DNA of 64,000 bases from Cyclobacterium xiamenense. Lineage in GTDB: Bacteria > Bacteroidota > Bacteroidia > Cytophagales > Cyclobacteriaceae. The notes beneath the pieces are model-generated. The model had not been told where the DNA came from, ran no database searches, and was given only the letters and a program-made list of their open reading frames with translations. The DNA is taken from the NCBI RefSeq assembly GCF_009467825.1, contig NZ_WIOK01000021.1:34791-98790 (forward strand), given 5' to 3'. The translations under genes and the position numbers were made by a program. Below are positions 25,900 through 34,726 of this stretch, one piece after another. Each line of letters starts with the position of its first letter. Position 1 is the first letter of the stretch.

Positions 25900-27166
25900 T
25901 CGGTTACTATTCTTTCTCTTGATCTTATCAATGCAGGCCTGCTCTTCGGATCCCACAGAACATCAAACGGATCAATCTGAAGACTCCCCCTTGCCCTTAC
26001 CCCTCAGTGAAGAGGAACTGGCAAATAAAGTAAAAGGAATGCTGGTGGGTAGCGCCATTGGTGACGCCATGGGCGCCCCCACAGAGATGTGGGACAGGGA
26101 GTCCATCGATCGGACCTATGGCTGGGTAGACGATCTGGATTCCATGGTACGGGAAGTCTCCCCGGAAGGAACCTGGAAAGTCAATCTACCCGCCGGAGGG
26201 ACCACCGACGATACCCGTTGGAAAAAGCTCGTATTCGAATACCTGGAGACGCAACCTACACGGGAACTGGACCCCACGGCGTTTTCACGACACATCGTCC
26301 GGGAGTACGAAGCCTATTTTTCGGATTTTCAAACACTTAGGCCGGAACAAACCGAAGCCCTGGAATACGCCAACCTGCGGGTTTTATGGCTGCAGGAGTG
26401 GTACAAGGTATCTAAACCGATCCTGAACGAAGACCTGATGGGCTACCAGCAAGCACTGGGCAAATTTTATGGGGGAGAAATGGTCTGTGCCGGCCTGTTG
26501 TATGCGCCTGCGATCGGCCTTCGCTATCCAGGCCAGCCAGAGATGGCCTATGAACAGGCCTATCGGTTGAGTTTGTACGATATTGGCTATGCCAAGGATA
26601 TCAGTGCCTTATCGGCGGCCATGACGGCAGCGGCCATGACTGCCAATGGCGACAAAACAAAATTATTGGACGTGCTTCGATCCGTAGATCCGGAATCGTT
26701 TTTTAAAAGCCGACTGGTAGGTCGAAGTAGCTACCGGATCCTGGAGATTGCACGAGAAATTGCCGAAACCGTACATGCGGCTTCCGCGCCGGAAAAAAAC
26801 CTACCGGGTGAAGCATCCGCCAAAAACAGTGCCATGCAACAAGCCTTTGTCCTACTGGACAAGCACCTGCAAGACATGCCCTTCCATGCCGGAGAAATTC
26901 ACTTGCAGGTACTAACCGCCATGTTGGTTGCGGATTTTGACTTTCGGGACAGCCTCACCTTCCTGGTCAATTATGGGCGGGACAACGATACCACGGCGGC
27001 GATTCTGGGAGGAATTTTGGGGGCTTTTCATGGGTACGAAAACCTTCCGGATGCGATGAAAACGCGGGTGGTTGACGTGAACAAAAACCTACTCGATATC
27101 GACCTGCATGCCTTGGCCGAAACCCAAACCAACCATATCCTTTCCCTATATGCCGCACCAAAATAG
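25886..27166 (+). CDS. Exported ADP-ribosylglycohydrolase-family lipoprotein
   Basis: 426 residues. The leader LLFFLLILSMQACSS has a lipobox with Cys 19. The body has the ADP-ribosylglycohydrolase (DraG/ARH) signatures: GMLVGSAIGDAMGAPTEMW near 51, the metal-binding GGTTDDTRW near 107 and the C-terminal RDNDTTAAILGGILGAFHG near 353. These give the usual set of acidic ligands for two magnesium ions. Most family members are cytoplasmic, so the lipoprotein form is unusual and points to a periplasmic or surface role on an ADP-ribose-like or other N/O-glycosidic substrate. It overlaps the kinase-like gene by 14 bases; joint action on a ribosyl compound is possible but unproven. Confidence 0.85.
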   Translation: MTHFNRLLFFLLILSMQACSSDPTEHQTDQSEDSPLPLPLSEEELANKVKGMLVGSAIGDAMGAPTEMWDRESIDRTYGWVDDLDSMVREVSPEGTWKVNLPAGGTTDDTRWKKLVFEYLETQPTRELDPTAFSRHIVREYEAYFSDFQTLRPEQTEALEYANLRVLWLQEWYKVSKPILNEDLMGYQQALGKFYGGEMVCAGLLYAPAIGLRYPGQPEMAYEQAYRLSLYDIGYAKDISALSAAMTAAAMTANGDKTKLLDVLRSVDPESFFKSRLVGRSSYRILEIAREIAETVHAASAPEKNLPGEASAKNSAMQQAFVLLDKHLQDMPFHAGEIHLQVLTAMLVADFDFRDSLTFLVNYGRDNDTTAAILGGILGAFHGYENLPDAMKTRVVDVNKNLLDIDLHALAETQTNHILSLYAAPK

Positions 27167-27545
27167 GCTTTCGCATAGAATTTTCCGAATTGTGCCCCCG
27201 GGACTACAAGCGCCATACGCCGGACTGGCATCTCAGAAAGAAAAACCGTTCCTGGCTGAGAACCTGGCGGGCGTTCAGGGAGAAGCAGACTGCTTTTGCT
27301 AACGCTCATTACCACGGAAAATCAAGAACGCGTAACGTGGCACTATGGACGAATCCTAACCGGCATTGGCCCTGGCGAATCGCATGAACTAACAAAAAGT
27401 ATGGCAAAAAATTTGAGGCTATAGCCGTGGAATTGTTCCACATTACTTTTTAAAATTTTCTTATTTTTTAAATTATTTAGTAATATATTTTGTTATTATC
27501 ATATAAGAAATACCAATCATTCTAAAAAGGACAAAAATCATTAGT
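27167..27545. other. Intergenic stretch
   Basis: This holds a 65-codon frame at 27190-27387 with no recognisable protein pattern, then from about 27440 a very AT-rich leader before the desaturase gene. A small hairpin at 27427 is listed separately. No clear TAnnTTTG promoter was found. Confidence 0.5.
27427..27441. terminator. Small hairpin, possible weak terminator
   Basis: GTGGAA (27427-27432) and TTCCAC (27436-27441) pair perfectly round TTG, followed by an AT-rich tract with a run of five T after five bases. The stem is only six pairs, so this could equally be a regulator site in the desaturase leader. Confidence 0.3.
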
Positions 27546-28631
27546 ATGCCCTTACCTCTTAAATTCGTCGATAAAACCAATTCAGGCTTTTTTACAACCG
27601 TAAAAGAACGCGTAAACGATTATTTCCAGTCCAATGGACTGACAAAACAAGCAAATGGGGCCATGGTGCTGAAAACCATCATCTACCTGGTCTCTTTTGT
27701 GTTGCTATACCTGGCCATTTTACTGGAAGTATTTCCTTCCTGGGTATCCCTTTTGCTCGCTATCGCCCTTGGCATGAACATGGCTTTTATTGGCTTTAAT
27801 ATTTGTCACGATGCACTTCACGGTTCTTATTCATCCAAGCCATGGGTCAATAATACACTTGGTTTTATTTTTAATATCATCGGTGCCAACGTGTATATTT
27901 GGAAAATCACTCACAATAAAATCCACCATACCTACACCAATATTGTAGGGCACGACGGCGACCTGGAGATAGCGCCCGGGGTTGTACGGGTTTCAGAAAA
28001 GGAAAAACATCACCCGATCCATCGCTATCAACACATCTATGCTTTTTTCTTGTATTCGCTAGCCTCCGTGTCCTGGTTTTTTAAGAAAGACTACAAAAAG
28101 TTTTTCCAGAAGAAAATTGGCCAACATGAGAGCAACCATCCGAGAATAGAGTACGTCAAGCTGTTTTCGTACAAACTGATGTACTATAGCCTTTTCATCA
28201 TCCTACCCTTGCTGGTAATGAGCATTACCTGGTGGCAATTTCTAATTGGCTTTTTGGCACTTAATCTGGCTATGGGGTTGGTTATCGGCCTGGTATTTCA
28301 ACTAGCGCATCTAGTGGAACAAACCTCTCTACCAGATCCTGAAAAAAATAAAAATATAGAAGAAGCCTGGGCCGAGCATCAGCTGAAAACCACTGCTAAC
28401 TTTGCAAGAAATAGTCGGTTGACCACCTTTTTATGTGGTGGTCTGAACCTACAAGTGGAGCATCACCTTTTTCCAAAAATCTGCCATATCCATTACCCGC
28501 AAATCTCGGGAATCGTTAAAAAGACTTCTTTGGAATTTGGATTGCCCTACCACGAAAATACAAGCTTCGCATCAGCCCTCAAATCGCATTACAACTTTCT
28601 GAAAAAAGCGGGAAAAAAACAGCTGGCTTAG
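27546..28631 (+). CDS. Membrane fatty acid desaturase (front-end, acyl-CoA/acyl-lipid)
   Basis: 361 residues. Three histidine boxes are seen: HDALHGS (near 91), HNKIHHTYT (near 120) and QVEHHLFP (near 301). The glutamine replacing the first histidine of the third box is the mark of front-end (delta-6-like) desaturases. Hydrophobic pairs lie near residues 45-85 and 205-260, as in the family. Length agrees with known members. It would add double bonds to membrane acyl chains using a di-iron centre and oxygen. The AT-rich upstream leader suggests its own promoter. Not linked by function to the neighbours. Confidence 0.9.
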   Translation: MPLPLKFVDKTNSGFFTTVKERVNDYFQSNGLTKQANGAMVLKTIIYLVSFVLLYLAILLEVFPSWVSLLLAIALGMNMAFIGFNICHDALHGSYSSKPWVNNTLGFIFNIIGANVYIWKITHNKIHHTYTNIVGHDGDLEIAPGVVRVSEKEKHHPIHRYQHIYAFFLYSLASVSWFFKKDYKKFFQKKIGQHESNHPRIEYVKLFSYKLMYYSLFIILPLLVMSITWWQFLIGFLALNLAMGLVIGLVFQLAHLVEQTSLPDPEKNKNIEEAWAEHQLKTTANFARNSRLTTFLCGGLNLQVEHHLFPKICHIHYPQISGIVKKTSLEFGLPYHENTSFASALKSHYNFLKKAGKKQLA

Positions 28632-28780
28632 ATAGATTCGGGTTATATACAGCAGTAATACATAATGGAGTGCATGCCACTTCCCTAAGGTGGGGTCAAT
28701 CATTTTCACTACACCATTTGCCAGTCTCCCGTAGCCTACTTATATTCGGAGGAAGTAAGTATACCATCGGATAGACCCAA

Positions 28781-29662
28781 ATGGAAAGCAACCTGATAGC
28801 CGCTGTCTTTTTACCTATTGCCTTAGCTTTTATTATGCTGGGTATGGGACTAAGCTTATCTACTAGCGATTTTAAAAACATTTTCACCTATCCCAGAGCC
28901 ATGGTTCTGGGTCTGTTTTGCCAGTTGGTACTATTGCCCGTACTGGGGTTTTCTTTGGTCTTGAGTTTCGGATTGGAAGGAACGATGGCCGTAGGAATTA
29001 TGATAATCGCTTGCTGCCCAGGCGGCCCTACTTCGAATCTAATTACTCACCTGAGTAAAGGCGATACCGCTTTGTCCATTAGCCTGACAGCTATGAGTTC
29101 CATCATTACCGTTTTTACCATTCCCTTATTAGTCAATCTTTCCATTGCATATTTTGGCGAAGCTGGCAGCGTATCTCTTCCATTTATACCTTCCGTGCTC
29201 CGAATTACGGGGGTAACGTTGGTTCCGGTAGCCATTGGTATGTGGCTTAAAAATCGCTTCCCTAGTTTAACCCAAAAGGCGGATCGTCCGGTTCGGGTCG
29301 CTTCCATTGTGTTTTTCGTTCTTGTCGTAGGAGGAGCAATCCTAAATGAAAAAGACCAAATACGGGAGTTCTTCGCCCAGGCTGGTCCCGTAACCTTGCT
29401 TTTGAATATACTTACATTTGGGTTATCGCTGCTTTTGGCTCGGCTATTGGCACTTCCCCCCCGACAACAAGTAGCCATTAGCATCGAATCCGGTATACAG
29501 AATGGCACGCTGGGTATCATGATTGCAGCTACCCTATTGCAAAATTCAGCAATGGCTATACCGGTGGTAATTTACAGCTTGATTATGTTTATGGCTTCTA
29601 TCCTGATCGTATTTCTATCAGGGAGCATGAATAAGGATCGGTTGGTCCAGGCGAAGGGGTAG
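28781..29662 (+). CDS. Bile acid:sodium symporter (BASS) family transporter
   Basis: 293 residues with about nine to ten membrane segments. The family signatures are CCPGGPTSNLITHLSKGDTALSISLTA as separate parts (CCPGGPTSN near 86, GDTALS near 103) and the second crossover near EKSGIQN-like ESGIQNGTLG (near 237). Members move organic anions such as pantoate, keto acids or bile salts with sodium. The gene is 149 bases after the desaturase and converges with the DUF1501 gene, with 12 bases between the stops. The substrate cannot be assigned. Confidence 0.87.
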   Translation: MESNLIAAVFLPIALAFIMLGMGLSLSTSDFKNIFTYPRAMVLGLFCQLVLLPVLGFSLVLSFGLEGTMAVGIMIIACCPGGPTSNLITHLSKGDTALSISLTAMSSIITVFTIPLLVNLSIAYFGEAGSVSLPFIPSVLRITGVTLVPVAIGMWLKNRFPSLTQKADRPVRVASIVFFVLVVGGAILNEKDQIREFFAQAGPVTLLLNILTFGLSLLLARLLALPPRQQVAISIESGIQNGTLGIMIAATLLQNSAMAIPVVIYSLIMFMASILIVFLSGSMNKDRLVQAKG

Positions 29663-29674
29663 GCAAAAACCAAT

Positions 29675-31114
29675 CTAGATCAGCACATCCTTCACCACAT
29701 GGCCGTGAACGTCGGTCAATCTGAAATCCCTTCCGCCAAAATGATAGGTCAATTGTTTGTGGTCTACGCCCAACAAATGAAGAATGGTGGCATGTAGATC
29801 GTGTATGCTAACCGGATTTTCTTCGACCCGGTATCCGTAATCGTCCGTGCGGCCAAAAATGGTTCCCCCTTTGATGCCGGCACCCGCCATCCACATGCTA
29901 AAGGCAGATGGATTGTGGTCCCTGCCATCTTTCCCCTGGGCAAAGGGCGTACGGCCAAATTCACCCGTCCAAACCACCAGTGTCTCTTCCAACAGTCCCC
30001 TGGATTTCAGATCCTTGAGTAGCCCTGCAATGGGCTGATCTACGGCATGTGCATTCCGCTCGTGCCCGTCTTTTAGTCCACTGTGCTGGTCCCAGCGATC
30101 GATTCCTTTTTGATAGGGACAGGTTAACTCCACAAATCGTACCCCACGTTCCACCAGCCTTCTCGCCATTAGGCATTGGGCGCCGTAGCTCCGGGTATTG
30201 GGGTCATTGTCAAACAGGCCATATAACCGTTGGGTAGCCTTGCTTTCGGCGGCGAATTCGCTGAGCTCCGGCACCGACGACTGCATGCGGTAGGCCAACT
30301 CGTAATTCTTAATGGCTGCCTCTACCTCCTGCGATTTGTCCTCGCTTTCCCGATCCATGGCTTGTATAAAGTCGAGTTTGTCCCGCTGAAAACCAGCCAT
30401 GCTGCTGTCGGGCTGAATGTTTGCTACTGGCGTATCTCCTGTTTTCATGATCGAGGCCTGGTAATCTGCCGGAAGAAAGCCGTTTTTGAAATTGTCTACC
30501 CCTCCCGGCGGTACCAGGCCACCATCCAATACCACGTAACCCGGCAAATTGCTGTTTTCGGAACCCAGTCCATAATTGATCCAGGCACCCATGCTGGGTC
30601 TGCCTTGTAGCCCGCTGCCCGTGTGCAGAAAATAATTGGCATTGGTATGTTCTGGAAAGTTGGACACCATGGAACGAATCAGCGCCAAGTCATCCACACA
30701 GCTGGCGATATGGGGGAAGAGCGAACTCACGGCCATGCCAGACTCCCCATACTGCTTAAATTCCCAGGGACTCTTTAGGAGTTTCCCGTTGTTATTAAAC
30801 TGCGTCGCATCAATCTTGAAGGTCGGGTCCATGCCGTTTTCTTTTGCCAACCTGGGTTTGGGATCAAAGGAGTCCACCTGAGAAACGCCTCCGTCCATGT
30901 ACAAAAAAATTACATTTTTTGCCTTGGGTAGGTAATGAGGCGTGGTGGCCAATTGGCTGAGCAAACTGCGGGAACGCGGGTCTTCCGACTTGCAGGCGGA
31001 GCTAACAGAACCCAACAAGCCCATAAAGGCGAGCGATCCGAATCCGCCCCGGCAAATCCGCAACATTTCCCGGCGACTGAGTTGTTTATTCAAAACTGGA
31101 CGATGGTGATGCAT
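29675..31114 (-). CDS. DUF1501 Tat-exported protein (sulfatase-like fold)
   Basis: 479 residues from the ATG at 31114. This start is chosen over the in-frame one at 31189 because the longer form would run into the upstream gene and hide the twin-arginine leader (QLSRREMLRICRGG). The body shows DUF1501 features: VIFLYMDGGVSQVDSFDPKP near 65, TGSGLQGRPSMGAW, GEFGRTPFAQ near 388 and the C-terminal HGHVVKD. DUF1501 is related to the alkaline phosphatase/sulfatase fold but has no settled activity. It always tends to follow a DUF1549/DUF1553 gene, as here (4 bases after 31119). The second pair in this window is at 41742-46497. Confidence 0.88.
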   Translation of the reverse strand: MHHHRPVLNKQLSRREMLRICRGGFGSLAFMGLLGSVSSACKSEDPRSRSLLSQLATTPHYLPKAKNVIFLYMDGGVSQVDSFDPKPRLAKENGMDPTFKIDATQFNNNGKLLKSPWEFKQYGESGMAVSSLFPHIASCVDDLALIRSMVSNFPEHTNANYFLHTGSGLQGRPSMGAWINYGLGSENSNLPGYVVLDGGLVPPGGVDNFKNGFLPADYQASIMKTGDTPVANIQPDSSMAGFQRDKLDFIQAMDRESEDKSQEVEAAIKNYELAYRMQSSVPELSEFAAESKATQRLYGLFDNDPNTRSYGAQCLMARRLVERGVRFVELTCPYQKGIDRWDQHSGLKDGHERNAHAVDQPIAGLLKDLKSRGLLEETLVVWTGEFGRTPFAQGKDGRDHNPSAFSMWMAGAGIKGGTIFGRTDDYGYRVEENPVSIHDLHATILHLLGVDHKQLTYHFGGRDFRLTDVHGHVVKDVLI

Positions 31115-31118
31115 GTGC

Positions 31119-34100
31119 TTACAATAAATAAATAAATGCTTTCGTATTAAACAAGGCATGGCAATACTCCTTCCAAGCGGGAAGATCACCGGCGGCCGGA
31201 TCGATTCCTACCGATCGGCTTGCCTCCTGGAGAAAAGCCTTTCCCTGCTCGACCTCTGCGGCAGAGGGCGGTCGGGAGAAAGCCCGGAAGTAGGCCTCCT
31301 GTATGCGTTCGTCGGTGGGTCGATGGGCTCCTTGGAGTAGCCGTTTCGCGAACAATTCGGCCTGCTGTGCCACAAATGGATCGTTCATCAGAAAAAGGGA
31401 CTGGGCCGGCACATTGGTCTCATCCCTGTTGCCGAAGGTAGTAAAGGGTGTGGGTCGATCAAAGGTGGTCATCATCCGATCCAGAAAATTCCGGCGGACT
31501 TCCAGGTAAACAGAACGCCTGCCATCACCGTCTAGCGGCCCGGATTTTGCCGGCCTACCCCTGCCTTGCATGAATTCGGTCAAATGTACGGGTACCGGAG
31601 GACCAAACATACGTCGGTCCAGGGAGCCCGAAACCTGCAACAAGCCGTCTCGAATGGCTTCGGCCTCCAAGCGCCGCACCGGATAATGCGCTAAATACGT
31701 ATTTTCCGGATCCCTCTCTTCGTTGACATCTGCAGTACCTCGCCGAAAGGCCTCCGTTAGCACCATGGATTTTATCATGCTTTTCACCGACCAATCCTCT
31801 TCCCGGAAGGCAAGGGCCAACCGGTCCAAAAGCTCGGGATGACTGGGGAGTTTTCCTTGAAGCCCAAAATTGTCCACCGTTTCGACCAGACCTTTTCCAA
31901 ACACATGGTGCCAAAGGCGATTGACCATGACCCGGGCCGTGAGTGGATTGTCCGGGTGCAGGATGGTTTCGACCATTTCTTTTCTACCACTGCCGGCGTC
32001 CCGGATCGGTTGTTGCCAATCCAAAATTGCTGAAAGGAAACTTCTGGGAGCGGGCTTGCTGTCGGGTTCCAGGTGGTTACCCCGTATGAAAACCGGACTT
32101 TCTCTGGCGAAACCCTCAGAAACTCCCTGTATAAACAAACTGTCCCTGACTTGTGCCAGCAATAAATCCATTGTCAGCTGGGTTTTCACTTCATCCGGAA
32201 AACGACGTTTGAGTTTTCCGGACTCCAGCTGTCCGTTGAGTAAGTTAATGTCCGTGGCTGTACTTTTTCCGGCTTTCCAGAGGTCTACCGCGACGGGTAT
32301 CAGGTTTGCCGGAGAATAATAGCCAGGCGGGCTTTCTGGCTGAAACCATTCCTCGTCTGAAGCAGTGGCGTAGGCCACCTCTATGTAGGCTTCGGGGTCC
32401 TGATGATACGTATGGCGAATAAAGGATCCCGGCAACAGCTCAATGTAGGCATCGTGTCCCTGCCAATCGCCGAGGTCAAACACATAATTTTGCCATTCTT
32501 CATCGTTGACCTTTTGGTCCAGTCCCCCATATATCGGGTAGCTGATTAGCTGAAAATTATCCATGATAATCCTGATGCTGCCACCCGTCCCCCGTGCCCG
32601 TACGGCTAAATAACGGCGGTCAATGGAAAAATTCGGAGAACGAAGTGCTCCAAAAATTCCCGTACCAAACTTTCTGGAAGAAGCAAGCCCTTCTTTCAAT
32701 GCGATAAGCCGACCGGTTTTGGGATCCAGCTGCGGGTCTCCGAGGGTGGTTCCCTCTCCAAATGCCCAACCATCGGCCTTCCAGCCATCAAAATCCGATC
32801 CCCTAAAATCGCCGATAACCTTACCTAACGCTTCTCCTCCATCGCGCGAAGCAGCGACTGCTCCTTGTTGACTGGCCAAAAGTACAGGCACGGAATCCTT
32901 GGTAGATTCCTCCCAGGAATTGGCGATCATCTCCCGTAGCTCCTTTTTAAGCCGGTGCACTTCCTGCATCGTTGCTGCTTTTTGTTGGTAGTTTCCCACC
33001 GCAATTGGGCTGAATCGGGTGCTCCCCAATACCCCGTACAGGCCGTAATAATCTGTGGCGGGAATCGGATCAAATTTATGATCGTGGCATTTGGCACAGC
33101 CGACGGTTAATCCCTGAAAACTCTTTCCGATCACATCGGCCATGTTGTCTATCCGGTCGGCTTCGTCCTTTTTCGTATCTACCGGACTATGCGTGCCCTC
33201 GGTCATGGTCAAAAACAAGGTTCCGAGAACCGATTCGTTCGCTCCCGTTTCTGGATGCAAGCGCGGCTCCTGAATCAAATCGCCTGCCAATTGTTCCCGT
33301 ACCAGCTGCGCATAGGAGACGTCCGAATTGATCGCCCGAATCAGGTAATCCCGGAATCTCCAGGCACCCTGAATCTCGAAGTCAAATTCGTGTCCCCGGG
33401 TTTCCGCATAGCGAACCACATCCATCCAATGGCTTGCCCATTTTTCACCAAAGGCGGGGCTATTGAGGAATTCTTCCACCAATAACTCGAACGCTTCGTC
33501 TCGCTCATCCGCTACGAATGCGTGTACCCGCTCCGGTTCGGGTGGCAGGCCGGTCAGTACATAAGAAAGCCGACGAATCAACTGGTATTTCGAGGCAGGA
33601 GCACCCGGTTTCAGCCCCTTGCTGTCCATTTTTTGATTCAGGTGGAGGTCAATTTGACTGGACAGTGACTCATCGGAAGGCAGGGCAGCGGAAACTACCG
33701 GAGGAATGAACGACCAATGGGGCTCGTAAACGGCCCCTTGATTGATCCATTTTTTTAGCAACTCGATTTCTACCGCCGTTAGTTCTAGTTTGGAAGCAGG
33801 TGGGGGCATTTTTAACTCCGGATCACTTTCAGTAATGCGATGAACTAGCGCACTCTTAGCGGCCGACCCCGGAACAATGGCACTCAGGCCACTCTCCAAT
33901 AGCTTTGTTGCGCCTTCCGCCAAATCCAGGCGCAGTCCCGCTTCCCTACTACTGGGATCCGGACCATGGCAGAGGTAGCATTTTTGCACCAGTATAGGCT
34001 TGATATGGTAGTTGAAATCTACCTGTTTGGGTAGGTTTTCTCGTTCCTGCGATTGGCAAGAGAGCATCGCCTGCCCTGCAAAAAGGATTACAATGCAGCT

Positions 34101-34145
34101 TGAGAAGAACGATAGACATTTTTTTAAGGCGCAACAGGATACCAT
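31119..34145 (-). CDS. DUF1549/DUF1553 protein with cytochrome c motifs (PSD1-type lipoprotein)
   Basis: 1008 residues. The N-terminus ends in a lipobox-like AMLSCQS. A Planctomycete-type cytochrome domain follows, with haem motif CYLCH (near 56). DUF1549 runs about 160-370 (HWMDVVRYAETRGHEFD) and contains a second haem motif, CAKCH, in the conserved CAKCHDHKFDP. An insert of about 200 residues (near 440-640), which looks beta-rich, separates it from DUF1553 at about 720-985 (NPLTARVMVNRLWHHVFG). The family is thought to be a periplasmic multi-haem redox protein of unknown substrate, often linked to polysaccharide or sulfated-glycan breakdown. It is followed by its DUF1501 partner. Confidence 0.88.
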   Translation of the reverse strand: MVSCCALKKCLSFFSSCIVILFAGQAMLSCQSQERENLPKQVDFNYHIKPILVQKCYLCHGPDPSSREAGLRLDLAEGATKLLESGLSAIVPGSAAKSALVHRITESDPELKMPPPASKLELTAVEIELLKKWINQGAVYEPHWSFIPPVVSAALPSDESLSSQIDLHLNQKMDSKGLKPGAPASKYQLIRRLSYVLTGLPPEPERVHAFVADERDEAFELLVEEFLNSPAFGEKWASHWMDVVRYAETRGHEFDFEIQGAWRFRDYLIRAINSDVSYAQLVREQLAGDLIQEPRLHPETGANESVLGTLFLTMTEGTHSPVDTKKDEADRIDNMADVIGKSFQGLTVGCAKCHDHKFDPIPATDYYGLYGVLGSTRFSPIAVGNYQQKAATMQEVHRLKKELREMIANSWEESTKDSVPVLLASQQGAVAASRDGGEALGKVIGDFRGSDFDGWKADGWAFGEGTTLGDPQLDPKTGRLIALKEGLASSRKFGTGIFGALRSPNFSIDRRYLAVRARGTGGSIRIIMDNFQLISYPIYGGLDQKVNDEEWQNYVFDLGDWQGHDAYIELLPGSFIRHTYHQDPEAYIEVAYATASDEEWFQPESPPGYYSPANLIPVAVDLWKAGKSTATDINLLNGQLESGKLKRRFPDEVKTQLTMDLLLAQVRDSLFIQGVSEGFARESPVFIRGNHLEPDSKPAPRSFLSAILDWQQPIRDAGSGRKEMVETILHPDNPLTARVMVNRLWHHVFGKGLVETVDNFGLQGKLPSHPELLDRLALAFREEDWSVKSMIKSMVLTEAFRRGTADVNEERDPENTYLAHYPVRRLEAEAIRDGLLQVSGSLDRRMFGPPVPVHLTEFMQGRGRPAKSGPLDGDGRRSVYLEVRRNFLDRMMTTFDRPTPFTTFGNRDETNVPAQSLFLMNDPFVAQQAELFAKRLLQGAHRPTDERIQEAYFRAFSRPPSAAEVEQGKAFLQEASRSVGIDPAAGDLPAWKEYCHALFNTKAFIYLL

Positions 34146-34726
34146 ACCGTTTACTACTATTCCGTTATTTTTCTTCTAAATCTACTTAAAAATTCAGGAA
34201 ATTCAATGGCTTAAACTGTTTTTCGAGGAAGTCCGGGATGGACATATCCAAACCACCCAATATAAGAAGGACGGGAAAGGCAATCTACAGGGGAGATAAT
34301 TTCACCGATTATTTGTGTCATGGTATATGCAGAAGAATTTTAAATGATCGCGGTGTATCGTTTTTTATTCGATAATTTATGTACCAGCGAATTTTATCCG
34401 GTTACGTCCATGGAATATTTTATTTTATAAAGTAACGTTGCCAAAAATCCATACCATATTTTGAATCATAACCTGTATTGGCTAGGGCAATTTCAAAACG
34501 AATTTTTTCTTGGCCTATTTAAAAAATATTATTTTGACTTTTCTTATAGTTATACTCCTAAAAAATATATTTTTTCATTCGAAAGAATCTTTCTATGAAT
34601 GAAACCGATTGCATGTTATATTTTATTTAGTTATGTTGGAGCCGTTTTAGTGCATCGGGTAGACTGCTGCACCAGACACATTTCGGCAAAGTGCCGGAGT
34701 CCATCATTTAATTAAAACCCAAAAAA
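34146..34726. other. AT-rich intergenic region before susC, with a short orphan frame
   Basis: 581 bases between divergent genes. Near the left end, frame 34180-34299 reads an open stretch including EIQWLKLFFEEVRDGHIQ and ends in a stop; it looks like the tail of a lost gene but no family was recognised. The rest is AT-rich with several T-rich tracts and must hold the SusC/SusD promoter. Partial TAnnTTG boxes occur, but none has the full consensus with proper spacing. Confidence 0.4.

Noticed and set aside
27190..27387. 65-codon frame between the ADP-ribosylglycohydrolase and desaturase genes
   Set aside because: Composition (many Trp, Arg, His) looks random, there is no ribosome binding site, and no domain could be seen.
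31115..31189. Longer start for the DUF1501 gene
   Set aside because: It would overlap the upstream DUF1549/1553 gene by 71 bases and bury the twin-arginine leader; the ATG at 31114 gives a normal Tat protein.
34500..34630. Possible SusC promoter boxes
   Set aside because: Several TATTTTG-like and TTG elements occur in the AT-rich region, but none combines a full TAnnTTTG with a 19-21 base spacing, so no single one was chosen.
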